The translations under genes and the position numbers were made by a program. This document shows positions 1-11,100 of a stretch of 12,157 nucleotides of DNA, one piece after another. Location: positions 1-12,157 of the forward strand of contig JAJJLU010004521.1 in NCBI GenBank assembly GCA_023807065.1, given 5' to 3'. Under the pieces are notes generated by a model. That model was not told the origin of the DNA and made no database searches. It saw only the letters and a program-made list of their open reading frames with translations. This DNA is from Isotricha intestinalis. Lineage: Eukaryota > Ciliophora > Litostomatea > Vestibuliferida > Isotrichidae. Positions within the stretch are counted from its first letter, which is position 1. Each line of letters opens with the position of its first letter.

Positions 1-2834
1 TAATTACGTTGGTTAATTTAAAGTCGTCATTCATGTCATTCATATTAGATATTACATAAAATACTTGGTTAAATGTTAGTACAATACCTGATGTACCGTT
101 TTCATTTAAATGTTCTAAATAGTCTAATCGTTCTAATAGTAATTTTAATAAATTTTTCTGTTCTTCTTCGTCCGATTCTTCTGCTTCGTTTAACTCTGAC
201 AATAAGAAAAATATAAACTTATTTTTTAAACTTATATCAGATCTTATCAAGTCCATATTAATGTCGTTCAAAGCCTTAGTAGATAAATCCATTAAAGATG
301 ATATAAACTTATTTATTTTGCTGTCTGCATTGTTCCAGTAATATAATCTGTAAAAAATTTTGTACATAGGTTATTAAATGTAGATAAATAGTTTGTTGTT
401 GAGTTTTTTCGATCTAAAAATAAATTAAAGCCATGCTTGCTATTATTGATTTTATTGATTAAATAATAAACTTCCAAAATTACATCAATTTTTTCATATG
501 ATTAAAATCTTCATGAATAATTTCGTTTATATCTTTTTCCAATATATTTTTATTAAAAAAATTCTTATTTTTAGATATAGAGTTTTTTAAATTTGTATCA
601 TATTTAATAAACTTATTACTTATACTACGAATCATCTCCTTAGAATCATTTGCAATAACCTTTTCATAATATTTAAGAAATTCTCGAATATCAAAAAAAC
701 TAAAAATATCTGACAATAAATTGTCTTTAATATTCGATATAGTATTTAATACTGAAATAACAGTATTATTTTTGTTTAATTTGTTTAAATAATTTAAAAC
801 ATTTGTATCAATTTTATTTAATAAGTCTTTCATACCTTCTATTGAAACAAAAACATTAGTAATATATCTGGATTAAATTTAATTTCATCTAAAAATTGTT
901 TTATATATTTATTATTTAAATATTTAGACATATCTAAACAATTTTTAAAATATCCTATTTCATCCGATTCAGATATACTAATATCACTATTATTTTCCAT
1001 ATTGTTCAATAAGTTTTCATCTGACGAATTAATTTCATCATCACTAATTGACTCTTGATTAAGTAATAGTAATGCATTAGATTTATTTAAATGTTGATTC
1101 AATTCAACAAATATACGATTTAATTCTAAATAATACTTTTTAAAAGTTGCTCTTGAGATAAAATATTTAATTTTTCCATTTCATTTTTATTTAAAATTTT
1201 ATTATATTCTTGTCTAAATTTTTCAAATTTTCCAAATGTTTCTATACAATTATTTAAAAAACTTTTTACATCGTTATTAAACCTAAGAAAATTATTATGT
1301 TCTATTTTTCCAAAGCGAGCAAATAAATATCGTTTTAAACCTTTACTTTTATCCATTAATTCATCTAAATCTTTTTTTAATGAATTTTTACTATTTTCTA
1401 TTTGCAATATTTTAAAATATATCGGCGTATTTGTAAGTGTTGCCGTTTTTGTTTTGTTATTTTTTTTAGACGTATTCTTTGTATGCAGATCTGCTGTATT
1501 TATATTTGATTTAACTAATTCGATATATTTATATTCAACCAAATCTATAAAAAGTGAATAAATCAATATAATATCCTCAGGAATTTCATTTGTTAAATAT
1601 TTACTGAATTTTGTTTTTTTAATAACGCATATAATTCTTTAATTAAATTCTTTTTTAAATCCGTTACATTTAAATCACCATCTACTTTATGTATTACACC
1701 ATGTAAATATTTAAAATATGCTATTACAAAATTAAAAAAAGCTTCATCATAACTTTCAGAACCAGAATTTATATCCATTTGCTTAATTATAATATTTTTG
1801 AAATAACTACCTTCGATAAATTTTGAAATTCTTCTTGTTGAAAATCACCGGATATTTTTTTGAATTTTTTTTCCATTGATTTTAATAAGTTCGATTGTTT
1901 TTGGTTTAATTCTAACATATCATTTTGATTGTACTGTTGAGCAATATCATCCTTTATTAGAAAATATAAACTAGCTATTGAATTGTCTGTCAAAATTGAA
2001 TTTAATTCATCATCTCTAAATATGTTCTTTGAAACAAAGTTATTAAAATCATCTTCACTTTGTATTTCTTTAGAATAAATTTTATTTTTCACAACAGATA
2101 TATACTTTAACATTTTTTCCCAAAATTCAATTTGTTTATTACTATTTTTATCATAATCAAAGATATCATAATTAAATTCATCAGATAAAAGTATTGTTGT
2201 ATTAAAAATGTTCAAGCAACACTGTAATAAAACTATCTTCATCTAAAATATTATTATTATTTTTTGATAAAAGTTTATTAGGTTCAGCGTCTTTGTTCAA
2301 ATTATTTATCAGATTCTTTATATTTTCAATTTCTTTAAAATTGTCATCGTTTTCTAAAGATGTTTTTAACTTTTCTACATTATCTACATATTGTTTTATT
2401 TCTGCAAATTGAGAACAGTACAATTTTATAGTTTTATCTATATTTTCGTTATCTAATGTTTTATCTTCTTTTGTTAAGCCTTTGAAATAATTACTTAATG
2501 TAGATATTTTAGTAGATATAACGTTATACTTGTTAAGAAGATCTAAATCATACTTCATATTAATTGATTTAATATATTTAGTAATTTCTGGTAACTCCAT
2601 TTTAGTATTTTTAATTGAGTCTCTAACGTTAATTATTAAGTTCATATCCGATGTATCAATTCCAACCTTTAACATATCAAAAAGATCTATATTATTGGTA
2701 TAAATATCGTGAAATAGTTTTTTCATTGCTATTTGTGTTGCTATTTTTTTTAATTCTAGACTTAATTCGTCATTTTGAATTTGGCTTCTTATTTTTAATG
2801 CATCACCTAAATTGAATTTCGATTTTTCTTTATT
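1..2834 (-). pseudogene. Long helical/coiled-coil protein of unknown function, frame-broken, open at left edge
   Basis: I do not recognise this family. Six consecutive reading-frame pieces (2726-2202, 2242-1787, 1778-1593, 1566-1126, 1102-839, 833-480) plus two more below 480 join end to end by one-step frame changes near 2205, 1795, 1615, 1130, 850, 482 and 340, so they are one gene of more than 900 codons that leaves the window at base 1. The change near 1615 sits beside a run of seven T; those near 1795 and 2205 sit in five-base runs. I found no stop that needs a base substitution. The product is rich in Lys, Asn, Glu, Ile and Leu, with heptad-like hydrophobic spacing, a Lys/Thr/Asn-rich linker (about 1440-1500) and acidic Ser/Asp/Glu patches (about 950-1040 and 165-200). 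No signal peptide or membrane helix is seen, so it is probably intracellular. The first ATG is at 2726, but coding-like sequence in the same frame runs back to 2834 without a start. CpG is much commoner here than in the neighbours. Whether it is a broken gene or a sequence with indel errors is undecided. Confidence 0.6.
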
Positions 2835-2908
2835 TTAACAATAATTATTAATTATATTTTTAATTATTTTTATATTTCAATTTTTAATTATTTATTTAGT
2901 AAATGCAT

Positions 2909-2934
2909 CATGGGGATTGGGTCCAATCTCCATG
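2909..2934. repeat. GC-rich intergenic palindrome, copy A (imperfect)
   Basis: Two 13-base arms (CATGGGGATTGGG and TCCAATCTCCATG) are inverted copies with two mismatches. It is the same element as the perfect copy at 4861-4882 and the half copy at 11630-11645. It lies 5' of gene 1 (75 bases from the open frame, 183 from the first ATG) and about 166 bases past the stop of gene 2. In a minus-strand transcript the two mismatches would be A:C, so an RNA hairpin made from either neighbour would be weakened here. That points to a DNA-level site rather than an RNA terminator. Function is inference. Confidence 0.7.
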
Positions 2935-2975
2935 TTAAAGAAAAAATATATAATAATTAAAAAATATTAATTTCC

Positions 2976-2995
2976 AAAAAATAATATTATTTTTT
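2976..2995. repeat. A/T-only perfect palindrome near copy A
   Basis: AAAAAATAATATTATTTTTT is its own reverse complement. The spacer at 4823-4843 holds the same string with one extra central T. In both spacers it lies close to the GC-rich palindrome (41 and 17 bases apart). Sequence this A/T-rich makes such palindromes by chance fairly often, so significance is modest. Confidence 0.4.
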
Positions 2996-3099
2996 ATTAA
3001 TTATGTGGCATTATTTTTTTAAATTACTCTACTAAATAATTCAATATTTATTTATTTCCATTTAGAGCACAATGTTTTTCATAATAGACTTAATAAAAT

Positions 3100-4753
3100 T
3101 TAATCTAAAGCAGAATCACATATGACATCCATTGCATCTTTAGCTATAGATAAAGATAAAGTAATTCCCATTCCATACAATTTAACCTTATCAGAAATTT
3201 TAGCTGTCTTTCCTTCTTAACTAGATCATGTACTTCTTTCAAATCTTTTATATAATTATCCACATTAACAACATTATCACTAGTAAAAATATATCCAACA
3301 GCTTCAGGGTCATACAAATAATTCATATGATAACCTTTAGCATCCATTAAATCATTAATATAAGGAATATATTTTCCAGTAAATGAAACCCCATATATAC
3401 ATTGGTCATCAATGACTTCAAGAAGATCTCATTCTTTTTTAATAAATTCTTTTACTTTAATTACAGCATTATAAATTTGTTTTGCAATTTGAGAATAAAA
3501 TTCTCTTCCCATTGAAGTTAATATTACATAGGAACAAGCAAATAAACAGCCTATTCTTGAACTTTCAAAACTGGGAGTTATATAAGTAACTCCTTGCCAA
3601 TGGGTATAGGAAATAAATAAATATTTCTAGATATTCATGTTTTGAAAATAATAATAAAGAAATACCTTTAGGACATAAGCCATATTTGTGTAAATCTGCT
3701 GAAATTGAAGTAACTCCAGGAAGTCTGAAATCAAATCTTGGAGTAGTTAAAATTCCTGCAAGCTGATGGAAAGTAACAAGGAATCCTCCTAAACAGCAAT
3801 CTGCATGTAATGCTATTTTATATTTTAGGGGTAATTTTGATAGAGATTCAATATCATCGGCTACATTATGAGGGAAATTTAGAAAGGAACCAATTTTATA
3901 TATTGTATTTTTGGATATATTTTTTTCTACTAGTCTTAAATTTACTTTATAATCAGTTTTATTAAGAGGATTTTTTCTGCATTTTATGTTAAACATTTCA
4001 CAAGATTTTTCAAATGCGGCATGGGCTGATAATGGTATAATTAATTCAGGCTTTTTTACTCCATTTCTTCTTGTCTTGTTGCATACACATAAATAACTTT
4101 AATTATTGATATAATTCCACCATTAGTTGTAAGTCCACATGCATCTTCTCCTCTATTAAATAATTCAAGTCCAATTTTAATTAATTCACTTTCGACATAA
4201 CTCCCATAAAAATATATATCAGTATGCAATAAATTTGCATATAAAAACATTTTGGCAGCTTCACCTCCTATATACTTATTTTGTTCATTCACACAATATA
4301 TTGTACCTCTTAATTTCCCACAATTGGCTTTAGTGTTGTCCCCTGAAACATTTCTTCCATTTTTAGTATAATCTTGTTTATTATTTCTGAACTCAATTTT
4401 TTAAATATTTTTGCTTTAGCTAATTCTGCTTTAGGGCCAGGAAGTAATCAATTTAATAAGGCAATATTTTGTTTAAAGTATGCAAAAAATTTGATTATTT
4501 TTTTTGTATATTATAAATTTTTAAAATAGATAAAATATAATAATTAAGAAAAACCCAAATACAATTAATGTAAATGAAGAATATGTTTTCAATTGTTGTT
4601 TGAAAAATGTTACTTTGGAAATATATTGAGAAGGAATAAATTTAATGCATTTATTGTTTGATAAAATTTATTATGACAATTTTCTATTAAATTTAATAAT
4701 TTCTGTCTGTAATTGAAATAATTGAAGTTATTTTGGATGTCTATTATTTCCAT
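3100..4753 (-). pseudogene. SGPL1: Sphingosine-1-phosphate lyase (PLP-dependent), frame-broken
   Basis: The intact enzyme cleaves sphingosine-1-phosphate to phosphoethanolamine and a long-chain aldehyde at the ER membrane, the exit step of sphingolipid breakdown. The gene starts with ATG at 4753-4751 and ends with TAA at 3102-3100, about 550 codons, matching the family's usual 550-590. In order I see a short N-terminal stretch, a 20-residue membrane helix (4583-4524), a GTIY segment (about 4300), the substrate/PLP region ending SAHAAF (about 4035), HADCCLGGF (about 3800), SADLHKYG with the PLP-binding lysine at 3687-3685, THWQG (about 3595) and the C-terminal YGMG (about 3165). Lesions are frameshifts near 4650, 4500 (eight-T run), 4385, 4062, 3620 and 3215, and in-frame stops TAA 4523-4521, TGA 4450-4448 and TGA 3431-3429. 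Conserved positions also differ: the usual GGTES is GGIIS (about 4118-4104), and the residue before HKYG is Leu, not Thr. This suggests decay or divergence beyond indel errors. The family call is firm; function is doubtful. Confidence 0.88.
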
Positions 4754-4805
4754 CTTCAATAAAAAAATAAATATTTCGATAATTTTTATTAATAAAATAT
4801 TTTCT

Positions 4806-4843
4806 ATTAATATTTTTTAATTAAAAAATAATTATTATTTTTT
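4806..4843. repeat. A/T-only overlapping palindromes near copy B
   Basis: TATTTTTTAATTAAAAAATA (4811-4830) is a perfect palindrome. It overlaps a 21-base inverted repeat at 4823-4843 that equals the palindrome at 2976-2995 plus one central T. The 18 bases at 4806-4823 (ATTAATATTTTTTAATTA) also occur exactly, inverted, at 2954-2971. So the two spacers share A/T modules as well as the GC-rich palindrome, though in a different order. Confidence 0.4.
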
Positions 4844-4860
4844 GCAAAATTCTTTAAATA

Positions 4861-4882
4861 TGGGGATTGGGCCCAATCCCCA
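4861..4882. repeat. GC-rich intergenic palindrome, copy B (perfect)
   Basis: GGGGATTGGGCCCAATCCCC (4862-4881) is a perfect 20-base palindrome, extended by a T/A pair to 22 bases, inside sequence that is otherwise nearly all A/T. It sits 108 bases upstream of the lyase ATG and 235 bases upstream of the gene 3 ATG, between divergent genes, so here it cannot be a 3' terminator for either. A site for a dimeric DNA-binding protein, or a small dispersed repeat, would fit. Which one is not known. Confidence 0.8.
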
Positions 4883-5117
4883 ATTGTCTTTTATAATATA
4901 AGAATATTATACTATAAAAATAATATTTTAATAAATAAATTTAATTTAAATTTATAATTAATTTTTTCCTAAAAAGATAAATGAATAAATGAATTTTTGG
5001 AAAAAAGGCAAAATAAATGATAGAATTCTTTTACTTTAAAAATATATGGAGAGAATTTATCATAAAAAGGATAAAAGAATTATATTTTTGTGTATATAAG
5101 GAAATAATCTTAAATAA

Positions 5118-8100
5118 ATGCAATTATTAATGAGTGGTAAAGAAATTATAGATAATCCAAATACCAAAGATCAATAATACTATTAAAGTACAATATTCTA
5201 CAAAAGTAGTTGAATTTAGAAAAGATGGTTTACCATCATCAAAAGAGGAAACAAATGAAATAGGAACGAAGCCCGAGTTGAAGTCAAAGATGAAAATGAA
5301 AATCATAAAACAAAAATTAGGAAATCTGCTATCGTAATTTTCATTATTTTATTAATTGGACTTTCAATCTTTCTGTCAATATATTTGATTCAAAAGAGGG
5401 CTGAAAAAAATAAAGATATCCCCACTGATGAATTGAGTGAAAAAAGCTTTGATATAGACAGAAATCAACATGAAGGTGATTCATCAGAAGAAAGTAAAGC
5501 CAATAACGATGAAGGAAGCAAAGAGGACCACATAATAATTCCAAAGCATGAAGCTCTTACTAAAGAAGAAGCAATGAAAGCTTTTGCTCCAAGTTTTAAC
5601 ATTACTTCAAAAGAAGACACTTTAACTCAATTATCACTTAAATCAAAGCAAACATACACTACAATATCAAATGGGGATGAATCTTCATATTCAATTATTT
5701 CTAATGTTAAATATGACATATATACTTTAAATAATACATCATCAGGTGAAGACAAAGATTTTTATTCCACTAAATATACTACTGTTGACACAATTAATAG
5801 TATATATACTAAACTTTCTACTAGTTCCTCTGAAAATAAAAATGAATGCAAATGAAAAAATATTTAGACCTAAACATTAAAAATACAAATAATTTAAGAA
5901 GAATAGAGGAAGAAAGTATGGAAAAAGTCAAACAAGAAATATTGCCTATATGCCTTATTGAGGATACTGATACAAATATTATTCTTTCAGTAGCATGCCC
6001 TGATACCCTTGCTTCAAATTTGAAAAATGATATTATTTTAGCTTTTCAAAGCATTAAACCTGATTCTGCTAACTCTATAGTTTTAACCGAAAATACGCAG
6101 GAACTAAAATTGAAGAAAAGGATAATAAAATTTTTATTAATTCATTTGCTAATGATTGCGATAATTATGATAGAGACCCTGATAAAAATATAACTTGTGA
6201 ATTAATTAGGAATATTATTACAGATAAAAATGGAAATTTAATCAGAAGTGAAAAAAAATCAAAATCAGAAACTATCATGGATGAAAAATATTTAATTAGT
6301 TTAACATATAATTTTGAAGATATTTCAAATCAAAATACTGAAGAATTTAATCCCACAACTTGTAAATCAAATTTAAACACTGTTTTTGATTTAACAAAAA
6401 ATTTAATGAAAAAAGAAAATTATATTTTAGATGGTAAATTCGAAGAAATTTTAGATTTTATAATGACAGATGAAGATGATTTTGTTAAAAATGATTTAGA
6501 AATTTAAAAGTAGAGGAGAATTCAGATTCCTTGGGAGTAATTGAGGAAAATATTTATCAAAAAACTATATATAATATAAATATGACTTTAGATTTCCAAA
6601 ATCACCTCGGATTAGGTGAATTTGAAAATGTTAAAACTATTACTAACTTAAAACAGGAAATCAGTCTCAGGAATTGTCTCACAATGAAATGAGCATAAAA
6701 CTGAAGAAGTCTTGAATAAATTTTCACATTATCAAAATCAGGGAATAAAATTGCTACTGAATTATTAGAAAATTAAATTGTCCTTTATTGGGATTAAGAG
6801 ATATAATAAATGATGAAATATGTGAATTAAATGAGCTTTTAGCATTTAAAGATTTATTGGCAATTTTTGATTTAACTTATGCTATTGATGGATTGGAAAA
6901 CTTAATACTCAATTCACTGCTACTGTAAAAAATTTATTCAAAGGATTAGATGATTTAAATAATAATTTACCATATATAATTAATAATATGAAGAAAAAAT
7001 TAAAGGAAGATGTTTCGACATTTTTATTAGATTCACATGAATTGTTGTATAATATTATCCAAAATTTAACTGAAGCCACTAATGCCCTTTCATCTCAAAA
7101 AAGCAAAATTACAGAAATATCTTCATATTATTTAAATGATACTGATATTTCCTATGTTGATATAATTCAACAAGCTAAAGAAGTTATGGATAATTATTAT
7201 ATAAATGCAAAAAATCTTATTGAGCCATTGGCAGATGAAATGCTCAATACTTTCAAAGAAAAAGCTCTTATTGATAATCTTAAAAATATACAAGAAACAT
7301 TAGATAAAGAAAGTGAAAAAAAAGATATGGTGATATACTTATATCTCGTGCAACAGATGATGATTACAAAAATATAATCAAAAATATATATAATGCTAAA
7401 AATAAAGTAAATGAAATTATTAATAATGTGAAAACAAAATTCAAAGAAAGCATCAATTTACAATCTAATGGATATTTCGAGACTCTAAAAGAAATAAATG
7501 GCAATAAACAATCATATGGACAGATAAATGAAAGAGCAATGAATATATCATATACTTTAGATAATAATGAACTAATTGATAAAACTTTTGATAAAATAAT
7601 GGTATATTTTAGAGATCAATTTATTGCCCTTTTATATTATATGGATAAATCAAAAAGAGAGCAATTTCCACTTAAAGAGGATGTATTAACTACTTCTTTA
7701 TTCCCTTCTACATATATTAATCAAATTGATTCTAATTTTAAAACTGAAAAAATAAATATTATCAATTTTGTAAAAGATGAAAATAAAGAATATTTAGAAT
7801 TAATTAATGAGCAAATAAATACTGCTAGAACAAAATATGGAAGTAATTTAGAGCAAATGAATTAGTAATATTCAAATTGAATTATCTGATTTAAATTTAA
7901 ATAATTTAGATGAAGTGAATAGTCAAATATTAACTTATTCCATGAATAATATAAGCTTATTATTGAAACAAATAAAAATTTATCTACTGAATATCTTACT
8001 AATCTTAAAAACTCAGCATCGACTCATAGAACTGCAAAATTAGTAAATTTTTATACTGCCTATATAAATTCATTGACTCAAATAAGAAATTATATTCAAA

Positions 8101-11100
8101 ATAATTTAAAAAATGCTTTGGTATCGAAATATAAAACAGTTATCACACAAATAAGAGCCAATCTTCAAATTATTAAATCAAATGAAATGATTAAAAAATA
8201 TTTAAAACAATTACCATTTGCAGAAAATCATTTAAGAATAATTGATAATTTATATGAAAGGCTTGAAAAGCATATATCTGATTTCTTATTTAATCAAAAA
8301 TATTTACCCATAATAAATAATTTGGTTACTTCATCAATAAATGATTTGAATCAAATTGAACAAAATTTAAAAAAACTGTATATAATTCTCAATTAAAAAT
8401 TACTTATTCTTGAAGCAATACTTATGATTATTAAAGATTAGAAACTTATTCTTGGACATACTGTAAAATTAAATTTAGAAGATGCCTGTTATGGAACGCA
8501 TTATGTAGGTTACACTGTTTTTGGCTCTCAAAACCATAATAATTTAAAATCAATTAATATAGAGCACTATACTTCAGATTTCGATAATCAATATACTGCT
8601 CTATTTCCACATTTAATGATTAAATTTTCTTCATATAATGATGGTTTGATATAATTAAATACTATTATAGAACAAATAAAACAAAATGTATTTAATAAAA
8701 ATAAATAATGTTTATTTAAATAATCTTTCAGAAAACATAAAAACTATTATCAATGAAAAACTTGGAAATAGGCTTTTAAATTCAGCTTATAATTATTACA
8801 AAAATGAATTATCACAAAAAATGCAGACAGAATTGAATTCTATTTTAGAACAATGGAAGAACGTATATGATGAAGTTTATGAATATTTAAATACTAATAT
8901 AAGTGAATTTAAATCTTCGATTTCAGAATTTTCCACATTTAGTGCCTTTTATTTAAATATATATTCTCAAAGTATGTCACCTGATTATTTCAATTCTGTA
9001 ATAAATAAAACAAAGAATTATTTTAATTATACAATCAAATATTATTGTAATGTCATTTTATCTAAAGTAAATAAAACTTATTCTTATATATTGATAATAT
9101 GCCAACAAATGAAAAACCTTTCAATGAAATTTTAAATTTAAGACAAATAAAATCAAACAATCTTACAATAATTTATTTAATCAAATATTGGTATCGAACA
9201 ATTCATTATTAAAAAAACAATATCAATTGAATACTCTTAAAGTTAATGAAGAAAATTTTTTTTAATTGATTCATTGATTACAGATAATGTTAAAAGTATT
9301 AAGCAACAACTTTATATAAAATATTGTACAATTTGCTGATTTATCAAATCAACATATAAATTCAGATTTAGAAGAAATAATAGTCGCAAGATTTTATTTA
9401 GAAAATTCTCAAAATGGAAAACAAATTAAAGAAAATTATGATCAAAGGAACAAAGCCATATTTATAGATTTACAAAATAATGTATTTAAACAACTCATCG
9501 ATGATATATGGGAAATAGAGCAAGATGAATTAATAAAAAACATTAAAACTTCTTTAATAAATTCAAATGAAAATTTATTAAATAATTTTTAATAAGAAAA
9601 AGAAAAATATATTAATATTTTGCAAAATAAAATATATACACAATATTATTCAAAAGAGGAATTAGAAAAAGAAATAAATAATTTGTGTGCAAATGGATTA
9701 AAAAGTTCAAATCCAGATTCAAAAAATCTTATTTATAGGTATCTTAATGAAGAATTAACTAGAGTCAAATCACACATATCTGAGGAGAAAAGATTATCAG
9801 ATAAATTAACATCATATAGTAAAGATTATAACGTTATAAATAATAGATTAAATAGTTATAAAAGTTATTTATAAACAATTCTATGATACTATTTTATCTG
9901 AAGTTAATGAATTTTATTCCAATGTAACAAAGAAATTTTATACAGATTCTATAGAAAAATATCTTAATGAATATAAAACTTATGCTAATGAGTATGAATT
10001 TACTACTTATTCTTTCTTAAATATATCATTTAATTTAAAAGAAATTGTTAATGAAAATATTGAAATATTAATAAATGAATATAAAGAATTATCAAAAAAT
10101 CAAATATATTATTTATATCAAAAGAATATACAACAATTAAATCAACTATTTATTTTTTCAGATATTCAAAATATTATTAACTCATAAATAGATGATTCTT
10201 ATACTAATGTATTAGAGCCTGAATTAAAAAAAGTAGCAATTTATAATTCAGGAGATGAACATGTTTCAGATTATGATTTATCTAATAATATTCTGGATAT
10301 ATTAATAAATTAATTGAACAGAAAATAAGCCAAAAAAAGGAAATAATAAAAGAAATGAAAAATGATACTTATCTTAAAGAGAACTATAATATTCCAAAAG
10401 ATTTTTCTAAAATGATAATAGAAGAATTCAGTGAAATACAACTAAAATTTAATAATTTTACTATTTCTTATAGCTCTTAAGAGTTAAAAAATTTTAAAAA
10501 TCTAGTTTTAGCAAATATAAAAAATAATTGTAAAATTATTATTAATAATTTTGTTCCTTCTTTTGAAAAAGACTTTTTTGATAGAATTCTTAAATATAAT
10601 GAAATACAAAAATTAAATCATTATATAGTAATTTGTAATATTCTTTAACAGAATCTAGTACTTATTATGTAGCATTATTCTGTTTAAATTCTGGTTATCT
10701 ATTAAACTTCTGGAAGATATAAAAAAGAAAAATTTAACATTAATAATTTAGATGAAACATAAAATCAAAAAATAATCAAGTTATTGCAACTTTAAATTCA
10801 AAAATGGAGCAATTTTTCAAAGACATAAAAAATTATATAGTCGAAAAATATATTAAAGAAATGAAAGAAGATGTAAACATTGAATTAAATTTTGCAAAAA
10901 ATATTCAAACAATAATTAGCCAAACATTGGATGGAAATAGGAATTTTTGAAAATGAATATTTAAATATGATGAATAATATCATAAAAAACCATTTATAGA
11001 GCAATATACACTAACATTAAATAAAGAAAGAGAAATGAATTATTTCATAGAGGAAATAAAAGATGAAGGAAGGGATGATCTAAATCAATTATTTACTTTA

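Larger units (their letters stand above)
2838..3099. other. Intergenic spacer between genes 1 and 2
   Basis: This 262-base spacer lies 3' of the lyase gene and 5' of gene 1, both on the minus strand. It is almost pure A/T apart from the GC-rich palindrome at 2909-2934. It also holds an A/T-only perfect palindrome at 2976-2995. No coding frame or RNA gene is visible in it. Confidence 0.6.
4754..5117. promoter_or_regulatory. Divergent intergenic spacer (presumed two-way promoter region)
   Basis: These 364 bases separate the starts of the lyase gene (minus) and the giant membrane-protein gene (plus), so both promoters should lie here. It holds A/T palindromes at 4811-4843 and the perfect GC-rich palindrome at 4861-4882. 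The right half (4950-5117) is A/T-rich with loose A/G-rich repeats and a TATATAA string at 5093-5099. That string is only about 20 bases before the ATG, too close to call a TATA box with confidence. No coding frame is seen. The promoter role is inferred from position only. Confidence 0.45.

Noticed and set aside
2909..2934. RNA hairpin terminator for gene 2
   Set aside because: The two mismatches would be A:C in the minus-strand RNA, and the best copy of the element lies between divergent genes where no terminator is needed.
5024..5081. Ten-base inverted repeat (AATTCTTTTA / TAAAAGAATT)
   Set aside because: Short A/T-rich arms 38 bases apart are expected by chance here, and no second copy was seen.
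5093..5099. TATA box for gene 3
   Set aside because: TATATAA is only about 20 bases before the ATG, and such strings are common in this A/T-rich spacer.
5344..5544. Open frame of 66 codons on the minus strand
   Set aside because: It lies antisense to the membrane helix and acidic linker of gene 3, and its hydrophobic look is a by-product of that sequence.
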